NCBI GenBank assembly: GCA_016933175.1
Contig: JAFGBK010000054.1
Coordinates: 1 to 63,500, forward strand
Direction: 5' to 3'
Length of the DNA: 63,500 nt
Origin: Candidatus Krumholzibacteriota bacterium
GTDB lineage: Bacteria > Krumholzibacteriota > Krumholzibacteriia > JACNKJ01
This document shows positions 52,168-63,500 of the stretch, in pieces. A program made the translations under genes and the position numbers. The notes beneath the pieces were generated by a model. The model saw only the letters and a program-made list of their open reading frames with translations. It ran no database searches and had not been told where the DNA came from. Within the stretch, counting starts at the first letter, position 1; every line of letters begins with the position of its first letter.

Positions 52168-52512
52168 GCGCAAAAGCGGCATCGGTCGGACTTGTGGACA
52201 ATGGCGCCTGGCGGATCCGTATCGCTGCTTGGAGTTCCTTGAAATGTATAGTGTTACGGGTTTTGTCCACATGCTTCCCGCATTTTTCTTGCATCCGCCG
52301 ATCGTCCTGTGCTAGCGTGCCCCTTGCCTCCACTCGGGGGCTCGAGGCCTCAACTCCTTGTCTTTTAAACACTTTGCCAACAAAGTGACGTGGTCGCGCA
52401 CCCTGTCCGGGCTGGTGGATAAGTCTGTCCGGCATCGTGGAAAGAAATTGTAAGCCATTATAAATAGGTGTCTTGCTAAGTTATCCCCAATTGTGGATAC
52501 GGGAGGTTGTCT
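52140..52512. other. oriC: origin of replication (oriC)
   Basis: Intergenic region between divergent rpmH and dnaA. Five DnaA boxes with one mismatch each: 52193-52201 (TGTGGACAA), 52263-52271 (TTGTCCACA), 52414-52422 (GGTGGATAA), 52481-52489 (TTATCCCCA) and 52492-52500 (TGTGGATAC). The AT-rich stretch 52441-52478, next to the last two boxes, is the likely unwinding element. Gene order on both sides and the strand switch here support an origin. Confidence 0.85.
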
Positions 52513-53889
52513 GTGAAGGCCAGGCTCCAGTTGGACACTGTTACCCTGTGGGAGCAGATCCTGGAGATCATCCGGGCGCAGGTGAACGACCAGAGCTTCG
52601 AGACCTGGTTCCGTCCCACGCGTCTGCTGCGCATGGAGGACCAGCGCCTGTTCGTGGAGGGCCCCAACCAGTTCTTCACCGACTGGCTCTCCGAGCACCA
52701 CATGCCCACCATCCTCGCCGCCGCCGGCGAGGTGCTCGGCGCAACGCCCGAGGTGGAACTGGTGATCCGCGAGGAAAAGTCCGCGCCGGAGAGCGAGGAG
52801 AAGCGGCCGACCACGTCCTTCTTCCGCCGCTACACGCGGAGCGGCAAGAACGCCGGGCTGAATCTCAACGGCAACTACACCTTCGACGAGTTTGTGGTGG
52901 GCGACAACAACCGCATGGCCCACGCGGCCAGCCTCGCCGTGGCCGAGAAGCCCGGGCGCGTCTACAATCCCCTGTTCATCTACGGCGGCGTGGGGCTGGG
53001 CAAGACCCATCTCGTGCAGGCCATCGCGCACTTCGTGCTCCAGGAGCACAAGCGCCTGCGGGTCTTCTTCACCTCCAGCGAGACCTTCGTCAACGAGCTG
53101 ATCCAGGCCATCCGGCAGGGCAACACCCTGGACTTCAAGAACAAGTACCGCAGCGTGGACCTGCTGGTGATCGACGATATCCAGTTCCTGGCCGGCAAGG
53201 AGAGCACCCAGGAGGAGTTCTTCCACACCTTCAACGCGCTCTACGACTCCAACAAGCAGATCGTCCTCACCAGCGATCGGCCGCCCAAGGAGATCCAGAC
53301 CCTGGAGGAGCGCCTGGTGAGCCGCTTCGAATGGGGGCTGGTCAGCGACATCCAGCGGCCGGATCTGGAGACCCGCCTGGCCATTCTCAAGAAAAAGACA
53401 GAGAAGGACGGCCTGAGCATTCCCAACGACGTGCTCTACCTCATCGCCGAGAACGTGCGCAGCAACATCCGGGAGCTGGAGGGCAGCCTCATCCGACTGC
53501 TGGCCTTCTCGAGCCTCACGGGAAGCCCCATCAACATCGGCCTCGCCCAGGAGGTGCTGCGCGACTTCATCGACCGGCCGCGGCGGCCCAACGTGCCCGA
53601 CATCCAGAAGGCCGTCTCCGACCGCTACGGCATCGGCATCGACCTGCTCAAGTCCGAGAAGCGAAGCAGTCGCATCGTGCTGCCGCGGCAGGTGGCCATC
53701 TTCCTCGCGCGCGAGCTGACCGACAAGAGCCTGATGGAGATCGGCCGCTTCTTCGGCGGCCGGGACCACACGACGGTCCTGCACGCCTGCCGCAAGATCG
53801 AGCGTCTCGTCAAGCAGGACCCCGACATGCGCCGGACCGTGCTCGAGCTGCAGCAGCGCTTCCAGGCGCCGGGGGCGCGACTGACATGA
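52513..53889 (+). CDS. dnaA: chromosomal replication initiator DnaA
   Basis: DnaA binds the boxes in oriC and opens the origin. The 458-residue protein has domain I (about 1-80), a short linker, the AAA+ domain with G-G-V-G-L-G-K-T-H (158-166), L-V-I-D-D-I-Q-F-L and the sensor regions, and domain IV ending with G-G-R-D-H-T-T-V-L-H-A. GTG 52513 has GGGAGG six bases upstream; a TTG six bases earlier abuts that site and is unlikely. Confidence 0.97.
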   Translation: MKARLQLDTVTLWEQILEIIRAQVNDQSFETWFRPTRLLRMEDQRLFVEGPNQFFTDWLSEHHMPTILAAAGEVLGATPEVELVIREEKSAPESEEKRPTTSFFRRYTRSGKNAGLNLNGNYTFDEFVVGDNNRMAHAASLAVAEKPGRVYNPLFIYGGVGLGKTHLVQAIAHFVLQEHKRLRVFFTSSETFVNELIQAIRQGNTLDFKNKYRSVDLLVIDDIQFLAGKESTQEEFFHTFNALYDSNKQIVLTSDRPPKEIQTLEERLVSRFEWGLVSDIQRPDLETRLAILKKKTEKDGLSIPNDVLYLIAENVRSNIRELEGSLIRLLAFSSLTGSPINIGLAQEVLRDFIDRPRRPNVPDIQKAVSDRYGIGIDLLKSEKRSSRIVLPRQVAIFLARELTDKSLMEIGRFFGGRDHTTVLHACRKIERLVKQDPDMRRTVLELQQRFQAPGARLT

Positions 53890-54181
53890 GGATGCGCCGT
53901 GGATATCACGTGGAAACAGCGTGGATGGACAGCTGTCCGGCGGGGCCTCGTGGAAAGCGTAGACGCTATTCCACGGCCACCGCGGCTTTTCCAACCCGGG
54001 CGGGGAAAACGGTGCCGGGTGCAAGGCCCGATGAAAACGGGGATTGTCAATTCCCCGCGGCGGTTTTAAACATTGTGCACAGCCCCTAACACTACGACTG
54101 GTACTGTCTATCTCTAAGACGGAAGAAGATAGGCAGCGCGTCCCTGGTGAAAGCCGGGGAGACCGACCAGGAGGTCACGGA
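53890..54181. other. dnaA-dnaN spacer with palindromes and a DnaA box
   Basis: 292 bases holding GGACAGCTGTCC (53927-53938), an imperfect 12-base inverted repeat at 53949-53975, and a one-mismatch DnaA box TTGTGCACA at 54073-54081. An extended -10 (TGG plus TACTGT at 54099-54107) may drive dnaN. It is longer than in most genomes and may add to the origin. Confidence 0.4.
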
Positions 54182-55294
54182 GTGAAGATCACCCTCTCCC
54201 AGCCCGAGCTGAGCCGCGCCGCCGGCCTGGCGGGAAACGTCGTGCCGAGCAAGTCCACCCTCCCCATCCTGTCCACGCTGCTGATCAGGGCGGACAAGGA
54301 GGGGGTCGCCTTCTCGGCGACCGACCTCGACGTCTCCATCCACCTGCGCGTGGAGGCGGCGGTCGAGAAGACCGGCGCCGTCGCCGTGCCCGCGCGGCGC
54401 TTCGCGGAGATCGTGCGCAAGCTGGACAGCGTGGACGTGACGCTGACCGTCGAGGATCAGACCCTCCTCATCGAGTGCGGCCGGTCCCGCTTCCAGATCT
54501 CCACCATGGATCCCGCCGACTTTCCCAAGCTTCCGGACACCAAGGGGCTGGACACCTTCACCGCGGCCGCCGGCACCATCCGCGGCATGGTGCGCCGCAC
54601 GCGCTACGCCATCAGCCAGGATCTCGCGCGGCCCTCCATGAACGGCATCTTCCTCGAGATCGACGGGGAGAAGACCACGATGGTCGCCACCGACGGCCAC
54701 CGGCTCGCCTACTGCCAGCGCGAGGAGAAGCTGGATGTCGCGAGCAGCTACGGCGTGATCGTCCCCGGCAAGGCTCTGGACCAGCTCCTACGCCTCCTGC
54801 CCGACGAGGGCGACATGGAGATCGGCATCAGCGAGAGCCAGGCCTTCTTCCGCACGGGCGCCGTGACCCTCTTCTCGCGACTCATCGAGGGTCCCTTCCC
54901 CAACTACAAGCAGGTGATCCCCCAGGGCAACGAGAAGGAGATGACCGTCGCCACCGACAGCCTGCTCATGGCCACCGACCGCGTCTCCACCCTGGCCTCC
55001 ACGCTCAACACCCGGCAGGTGAAGCTGGTGCTGGAGCCGGACCAGCTCGTGCTCGAGGTGGCGAGCCCGGACATCGGCAAGGCCCACGAGGAGATGGAAG
55101 CCGCCTACGGGGGCGAGCCCATGGCCATCGGCTACAACGCCGTCTACCTCCTGGATGTCCTCAAGAACATGGACTCGGACCAGGTTCGCTTCCGCCTGGA
55201 CCGCCCCGACAACGCGGGCATCATCGAGCCGGTGGAGGAGCGGGCGGGCGAACGCTACTTCTGCCTGCTGATGCCCCTGAAGCTCAGCGACTGA
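54182..55294 (+). CDS. dnaN: DNA polymerase III beta sliding clamp
   Basis: The clamp that tethers polymerase III to DNA. The 370-residue protein has three repeated domains and typical segments such as A-T-D-L-D-V-S-I, F-P-K-L-P and V-A-T-D-G-H-R-L-A, ending in M-P-L-K-L. GTG 54182 has AGGAGG seven bases upstream. It starts the dnaN-recF-dciA-gyrB-gyrA run. Confidence 0.97.
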   Translation: MKITLSQPELSRAAGLAGNVVPSKSTLPILSTLLIRADKEGVAFSATDLDVSIHLRVEAAVEKTGAVAVPARRFAEIVRKLDSVDVTLTVEDQTLLIECGRSRFQISTMDPADFPKLPDTKGLDTFTAAAGTIRGMVRRTRYAISQDLARPSMNGIFLEIDGEKTTMVATDGHRLAYCQREEKLDVASSYGVIVPGKALDQLLRLLPDEGDMEIGISESQAFFRTGAVTLFSRLIEGPFPNYKQVIPQGNEKEMTVATDSLLMATDRVSTLASTLNTRQVKLVLEPDQLVLEVASPDIGKAHEEMEAAYGGEPMAIGYNAVYLLDVLKNMDSDQVRFRLDRPDNAGIIEPVEERAGERYFCLLMPLKLSD

Positions 55295-55303
55295 TCCGCG
55301 GCG

Positions 55304-56401
55304 GTGCGCTACCTCGACCTGCGCGCGGAGGGCTTCCGGAACCTGGCCGACTGCCGCCTCGAGTTCCATCCCGAGGTCAACTGGATCACCGGCGCCAACG
55401 GGCAGGGCAAGACGAACCTGCTGGAAGCCCTGCTCTACCTGGTCTCCGGGCGCAGCCACCGCCTAGCCCGGGACGAGGATCTCGTCGGCTTCGACCGCGA
55501 CCACTTCTTCCTGGAGGGTTCCCTGGCCGACGAGGGCGGCCAGGCGCTCCGCTTCCGCGCCGCCTGCGAGCGCGGCGGCCGCCGGCGGATGCACCTGGAC
55601 GGCGAGGAGGTATCCCGCCTCGCAGACCTGGTCGGCCTCACCGGAACCGTCGTCTTCGGCCCCGACGACGTGGGGCTGGTCACCCGCGAGCCCGACCGCC
55701 GGCGCCGCTTCCTGGACTACACCCTCGCCAAGACGGACCCGACCTACCTGCGGGACCTGATGGCCTACCGGCGCATCCTCCGCCAGCGCAACGCCCTGCT
55801 CCAGGCGCGCGGCGGCGGCCCCCACCTGGAGATCTGGACCGCTCGCCTGATCGAGCACGGCGCCCGGCTGGTGCTGGCCCGGCGCCTCAACCTGCGCGTC
55901 CTGGGCGAGGAGGCAGCCCGCTTCTACCGCGCCATGGGCGGCGACGGGGAGGACCTCGTCCTGACCTACCGGAGCCCCGTCCAGGGCGGGACGGAGCAGG
56001 CCGTGGCCGCCTCCCTGGGCGCCCGGCTGGAGTCCCTGGCCGCCTCGGAGTCCTTGAAAAAACAGACGTTAGCGGGCCCCCACCGGGACGACATGGGCAT
56101 TGACATAGGCGGCCGCAATGGCCGAAAATTCGCCTCGCAGGGGCAGAAGCGCTCGGCGGCCGTGGCGCTGAAGCTCGCCCAGGCGGAGTTCCTGGCCCGG
56201 GTCCGGCGCGACCGGCCCATCGTCATCCTGGATGACGTGTTCAGCGAGTTGGACGAGCTACGGCGCGAGCGCCTGTGCCGGCTCGTGGGCCGCCAGTACC
56301 AGACCTTCCTCGCCACTCCCCAGCCCGAGGACCTGAACCGGGAGCTGTTCGGCGACCTGAGGCGCTTCCGGGTGGAGGCGGGCCGCATCCAGCCCGAATG
56401 A
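55304..56401 (+). CDS. recF: DNA replication and repair protein RecF
   Basis: An SMC-like ATPase that helps load RecA on gapped DNA. The 365-residue protein has G-A-N-G-Q-G-K-T-N (Walker A, about 31-39), the L-A-G-P-H-R-D-D region, a signature S-Q-G-Q-K-R-S and I-V-I-L-D-D-V-F-S-E-L-D. GTG start nine bases after dnaN. Confidence 0.95.
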   Translation: MRYLDLRAEGFRNLADCRLEFHPEVNWITGANGQGKTNLLEALLYLVSGRSHRLARDEDLVGFDRDHFFLEGSLADEGGQALRFRAACERGGRRRMHLDGEEVSRLADLVGLTGTVVFGPDDVGLVTREPDRRRRFLDYTLAKTDPTYLRDLMAYRRILRQRNALLQARGGGPHLEIWTARLIEHGARLVLARRLNLRVLGEEAARFYRAMGGDGEDLVLTYRSPVQGGTEQAVAASLGARLESLAASESLKKQTLAGPHRDDMGIDIGGRNGRKFASQGQKRSAAVALKLAQAEFLARVRRDRPIVILDDVFSELDELRRERLCRLVGRQYQTFLATPQPEDLNRELFGDLRRFRVEAGRIQPE

Positions 56402-56408
56402 GGCGGCG

Positions 56409-56726
56409 ATGAGTCCAGGAAACAGGCGTCGCGAGTCGGACCGGCTGCGGCCGGCCGGGGAGGTACTGGCGGGGCTGCTGGATCGCCTGGGCTACCGGGA
56501 GCACCTGCGCGAGCGGGAGATCCTGGAGGCCTGGCCGCGGGTGGCCGGCGAGGCCCTGGCCGAGCGGAGCCGGGCCTTGCGCCTGCGGCGGGGGGTGCTT
56601 TTCGTAAGGGTGGCGAGCGCCGCCTGGTGCCAGGAACTGCAGTTCCTGAAAGCGGCTATCATCGATCGCTACGCCGAAGACCTGGGTCCGGGCCGGGTCC
56701 GCGACATCCGCTTCACACAGCACTGA
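56409..56726 (+). CDS. DciA-like protein (DUF721)
   Basis: A 105-residue protein with [11 protein letters not shown] near the middle and [16 protein letters not shown], the DUF721 signature. Family members (DciA) load the replicative helicase where DnaC is absent, which suits its place between recF and gyrB. Seven bases after recF. Confidence 0.88.
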   Translation: MSPGNRRRESDRLRPAGEVLAGLLDRLGYREHLREREILEAWPRVAGEALAERSRALRLRRGVLFVRVASAAWCQELQFLKAAIIDRYAEDLGPGRVRDIRFTQH

Positions 56727-58652
<1,926 letters not shown>

Positions 58653-58685
58653 CGCGGACCGTTCCGCCAACCTCGAGGACAGCGT

Positions 58686-61139
<2,454 letters not shown>

Positions 61140-61143
61140 CAAC

Positions 61144-61713
61144 GTGAACGGCAGCGCGATCCGGCCCGCGGCGGCCCTGGTCCTGGCCGCCATCCTGGTG
61201 GCATCCCTCGCGGGCGGCACCGAGACCGAGGAACAGGTGCTCCGCTACGTGGGCCTCGCCCAGTGCAAGATGTGCCACCAGTCCGACACCTACGGCGACC
61301 AGTACAACATCTGGCGCAAGGGTCCCCACGCGCGGGCCTACGACACCCTGTCCGGCTTCAAGTCCCTGGCCAAGGCCGCCGAGCTGGGCATCGAGGATCC
61401 CCAGGCCGACGCCCGCTGCCTGCGCTGCCACGTCACGGCCTGGGAGGCGCCCGACTCCCTGAAGACGGCCGTCGTCCACGCCGACGGCGTCACCTGCGAG
61501 GCGTGCCACGGCCCCGGCAGCCTCTACTACCGCCCGGCCGTCAAGCGCGGCGTGTGCGAGGGGAAGATCGAGCCGCAGAGCGTGGGCCTGATCCTCTCCG
61601 ACGAGGGCGTCTGCCGCCACTGCCACAACGAGGACAACCCCTTCCACGAGGCCTTCGACTACGAGAAGTACAAGGGGCGCATCTGCCATCCCCTCCCCAA
61701 GGACGAGGACTAG
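61144..61713 (+). CDS. tetraheme c-type cytochrome, cytochrome c554-like
   Basis: A 189-residue exported protein with a signal peptide (about 1-26) and four C-x-x-C-H sites: C-K-M-C-H, C-L-R-C-H, C-E-A-C-H and C-R-H-C-H. The opening [11 protein letters not shown] and [10 protein letters not shown] are typical of the cytochrome c554/NrfA-like family, and the His in G-P-H may ligate a heme. It should carry electrons in the periplasm. GTG start lies four bases after gyrA with a ribosome site inside the gyrA end, so it is coupled to the gyrase genes. Confidence 0.88.
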   Translation: MNGSAIRPAAALVLAAILVASLAGGTETEEQVLRYVGLAQCKMCHQSDTYGDQYNIWRKGPHARAYDTLSGFKSLAKAAELGIEDPQADARCLRCHVTAWEAPDSLKTAVVHADGVTCEACHGPGSLYYRPAVKRGVCEGKIEPQSVGLILSDEGVCRHCHNEDNPFHEAFDYEKYKGRICHPLPKDED

Positions 61714-62882
61714 ACGAGCGCGCCCAGGAAGCGGTGCGCCGGCAGGCAGCGCACGCCGTCCTGGACGAAGTCCCGGCCACTCTCGAGCACGACCTGGAAC
61801 ACCCAGGGGATCTTCAGCCTGTCCCGGAAATAGGTGAGGGCGGGGTCGATCCGCGCCTCCGAGAGCTTCGCCTCGACGGCGAACCAGGGACGGCCATCCA
61901 TCGTGACCAGGAAGTCCACCTCGCGGCCCGACCGGTCCCGCAGGTAGTGGAGGGCGGTCCGGTATCCCTCGACGTCCTCCAGGTAGTGGACCAGCTTGAG
62001 CAGATGGAGGGCGATCAGGTTCTCGAAACGGGGGCCGTCCGCGGGCACCAGGCTTCCATCCCAGAGATAGGCCTTGGGCATCTTCCGGAGGCTGCGAACC
62101 TGCCGGCCGTCGAAGGGGCGGACGCGGAAGACGAAGTAGAGCCGCTCCAGGACCTCGACCCAGTGGGTGACCGCGCGATGACTGACCCCCAGGTCCTCGC
62201 GCAGGGCATTGAGGGAGAGGGGGGAAGCGACGCGCTCCGGCAGGAGATCGGCCAGGATCTGCATGGATGCGAGGTCGCGTACGCCCTCGAGATCGCGCAC
62301 GTCCTCGCGGAAGAAGCGCTCGAGCCTCTCCTTCTGCCAGCGCCGCAGGCCCCGAGGCGACTGGGCCAGGAACGGCTCCGGGAAGCCGCCGAATCGGAGG
62401 AGCTCGTCGACGGTGCCGCGCGAGCCGCGGCCGGGAATGGGCAGCTCGCGGCCGGGCTCCAGCGGCGCGCTCTTCTCGTGAAGGGCTTCCCTGTAGGAGA
62501 AGGGGTGGAGCCGGTAGTGGTGGTAGCGGCCCTGCAGGGAGTCGCCGCCGCGGCGGTAGACGTCCATGCGGGCGCTTCCGGTGACGAGGAAGCGCAGGTG
62601 GTCGCGATGCTTGTCGTATTCCCCCTTCAGCCAGCCCTTCCAGCCGCGCCACTTGTGCAGTTCGTCGAGGACGACGAGGGCCCGTCCGCCCGGCCAGCGC
62701 GCCTGGCTGATTTCCCGGCGATCGTCCCGGTTGTCCCAGTTCAGGTAGATGCCCTCGTCGGCGGCCGCCAGGACGTGCTGCGCCAGCGTTGTCTTGCCCA
62801 CCTGCCTTGGGCCGGCCAGGAACACCATCTTCTCCTCGAGGTCGGCCTCTATGGGGGCCTGCAGGTAACGTGTCGCGTCCAT
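61710..62882 (-). CDS. DUF4143 AAA ATPase
   Basis: A 390-residue P-loop ATPase. It has L-A-G-P-R-Q-V-G-K-T-T-L (about 21-32), L-V-V-L-D-E-L-H-K for Walker B, F-L-V-T-G-S-A-R sensor, then the DUF4143 nuclease-like part with V-D-F-L-V-T and F-A-V-E-A-K-L-S. The E-V-D-F and E-A-K residues resemble a PD-(D/E)xK core. Family members are common and often horizontally spread; their role is unknown. ATG 62882 has no strong ribosome site. Convergent with the cytochrome gene, overlapping by four bases. Confidence 0.85.
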   Translation of the reverse strand: MDATRYLQAPIEADLEEKMVFLAGPRQVGKTTLAQHVLAAADEGIYLNWDNRDDRREISQARWPGGRALVVLDELHKWRGWKGWLKGEYDKHRDHLRFLVTGSARMDVYRRGGDSLQGRYHHYRLHPFSYREALHEKSAPLEPGRELPIPGRGSRGTVDELLRFGGFPEPFLAQSPRGLRRWQKERLERFFREDVRDLEGVRDLASMQILADLLPERVASPLSLNALREDLGVSHRAVTHWVEVLERLYFVFRVRPFDGRQVRSLRKMPKAYLWDGSLVPADGPRFENLIALHLLKLVHYLEDVEGYRTALHYLRDRSGREVDFLVTMDGRPWFAVEAKLSEARIDPALTYFRDRLKIPWVFQVVLESGRDFVQDGVRCLPAHRFLGALV

Positions 62883-63003
62883 GGGCGGATTTTGCCACAA
62901 AGCAGAAAATGTCACAACTATTTTTGCTTTGGATTGGAGAAAGTCGCACCGGAGAATCTACGCGCCCTGCCCGTGCCCACGCGGCCCTGAGCCGTAAGCA
63001 ACT

Positions 63004-63500
63004 TCAGTACAGCGCCTTGACGGCGGACCAGGTGGCGGCCCGCGCGGCCGTCGTGGTGCAGCCCTGGCCCAGGGCGCCGATCAGCACGCCGCACTCGTTG
63101 TTGGCCGGCAGGCAGGGCGACGTGTTGAAGAGCGTCAGGTCGCGACCTTCGAGGTCGCAGAAGAGCGGGTCGGCGCAGAGGTTGCCTGCCTGGTGCTGCT
63201 GGTCCGCGTAGGGCTCCAGCCAGTCGCCGCCCCCGTTGCCGTAGATGTCCGTGCACAGGAACTCGAAGGGCCAGTCGCGCAGGAAGGCCCAGACGGGATT
63301 ATCGCCCTCGTTGAAGGCAATGATGCAGTTCTCGAGGGTGGCCACGGTGGGCTGGTAGCCGGTCAGGTGCGGCGCGTTGGTAATGGCTGAACCGATGGGG
63401 GCGGCGTTGCCGACGATGGTGCACCCCTGGGCGCGGGGATTCCAGTCGAGGCTGGTGAGGAACATGATGCCGCCGGCGTAGTCGCCGGCGACGTTGTCGA
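63004..63500 (-). CDS. secreted right-handed beta-helix protein with C-terminal WSAVKALY tail, 5' end off window
   Basis: Only the last 164 codons are present; the frame stays open to the right edge. The visible part has beta-helix rungs (C-T-I-V-G-N-A, L-E-N-C-I-I-A-F-N-E, D-I-Y-G-N-G-G-G-D-W, then A-D-P-L-F-C-D), a fold typical of large surface proteins in uncultured FCB bacteria. Several cysteines are spaced as for disulfides. It ends A-T-W-S-A-V-K-A-L-Y, like the proteins at 3175 and 17979. Confidence 0.8.
   Translation of the reverse strand, partial: DNVAGDYAGGIMFLTSLDWNPRAQGCTIVGNAAPIGSAITNAPHLTGYQPTVATLENCIIAFNEGDNPVWAFLRDWPFEFLCTDIYGNGGGDWLEPYADQQHQAGNLCADPLFCDLEGRDLTLFNTSPCLPANNECGVLIGALGQGCTTTAARAATWSAVKALY

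Noticed and set aside
53902-53917. CACGTG-centred sequence after dnaA resembling parS
   Set aside because: Only 10 of 16 positions match; far below the nine accepted sites.

Overview
This is a contiguous, very GC-rich bacterial chromosome segment centred on the replication origin. The oriC-type region lies at about 52.1-52.5 kb. To its left, on the minus strand, runs rpmH-rnpA-yidD-yidC-jag-mnmE-mnmG-rsmG-parA-parB-M23 peptidase-bactofilin. To its right, on the plus strand, runs dnaA-dnaN-recF-DciA-like-gyrB-gyrA-multiheme cytochrome. The cell is Gram-negative (lipoproteins, an outer-membrane barrel ending in Phe, exported multiheme cytochrome). A subtilase with a FlgD-like C-terminal tail, secreted beta-helix proteins and the GC content suggest an uncultured FCB-type lineage such as Eisenbacteria or Krumholzibacteriota. 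That placement is inference, not proof.

Layout. 0-8 kb: HD-type phosphohydrolase, long-form IspG, Rex, a secreted protein, a lipoprotein-NYN-HD operon, an HD-GYP protein. 8-18 kb: HflX/M24 operon, a CadC-like regulator with a propeller, a STAS protein, an exported phosphoesterase, and a three-gene LysM/Ig-like/unknown cassette that looks like contractile-injection cargo without any injection machinery. 18-29 kb: FtcD, a lipoprotein alpha/beta-hydrolase lacking its nucleophile, XseAB, a zinc-finger/H1-like protein, ferredoxin, OM barrel, RsmC-like methyltransferase and a class V aminotransferase. 29-36.4 kb: a surface-polysaccharide operon (flippase, CapA, fused dehydrogenase, CapK-like ligase) plus LemA. 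36.6-40 kb: subtilase and TrxB. 40-61 kb: the segregation/origin region. 61-63.5 kb: cytochrome, DUF4143 ATPase and a truncated beta-helix protein.

Two observations stand out. First, nine parS-like sites lie between parA and the middle of rsmG. Five of them are inside the rsmG reading frame, four on an insertion of roughly 90 residues that splits the methyltransferase, and each is read as V-[SP]-R-[GE]-T. Second, three otherwise unrelated secreted proteins (at 3.2, 18.0 and 63.0 kb) end in the same short peptide, [ST]-[WF]-S-x-V-K-x-L-Y-(R)-stop. It differs from the FlgD-like tail and looks like a C-terminal sorting or anchoring signal.
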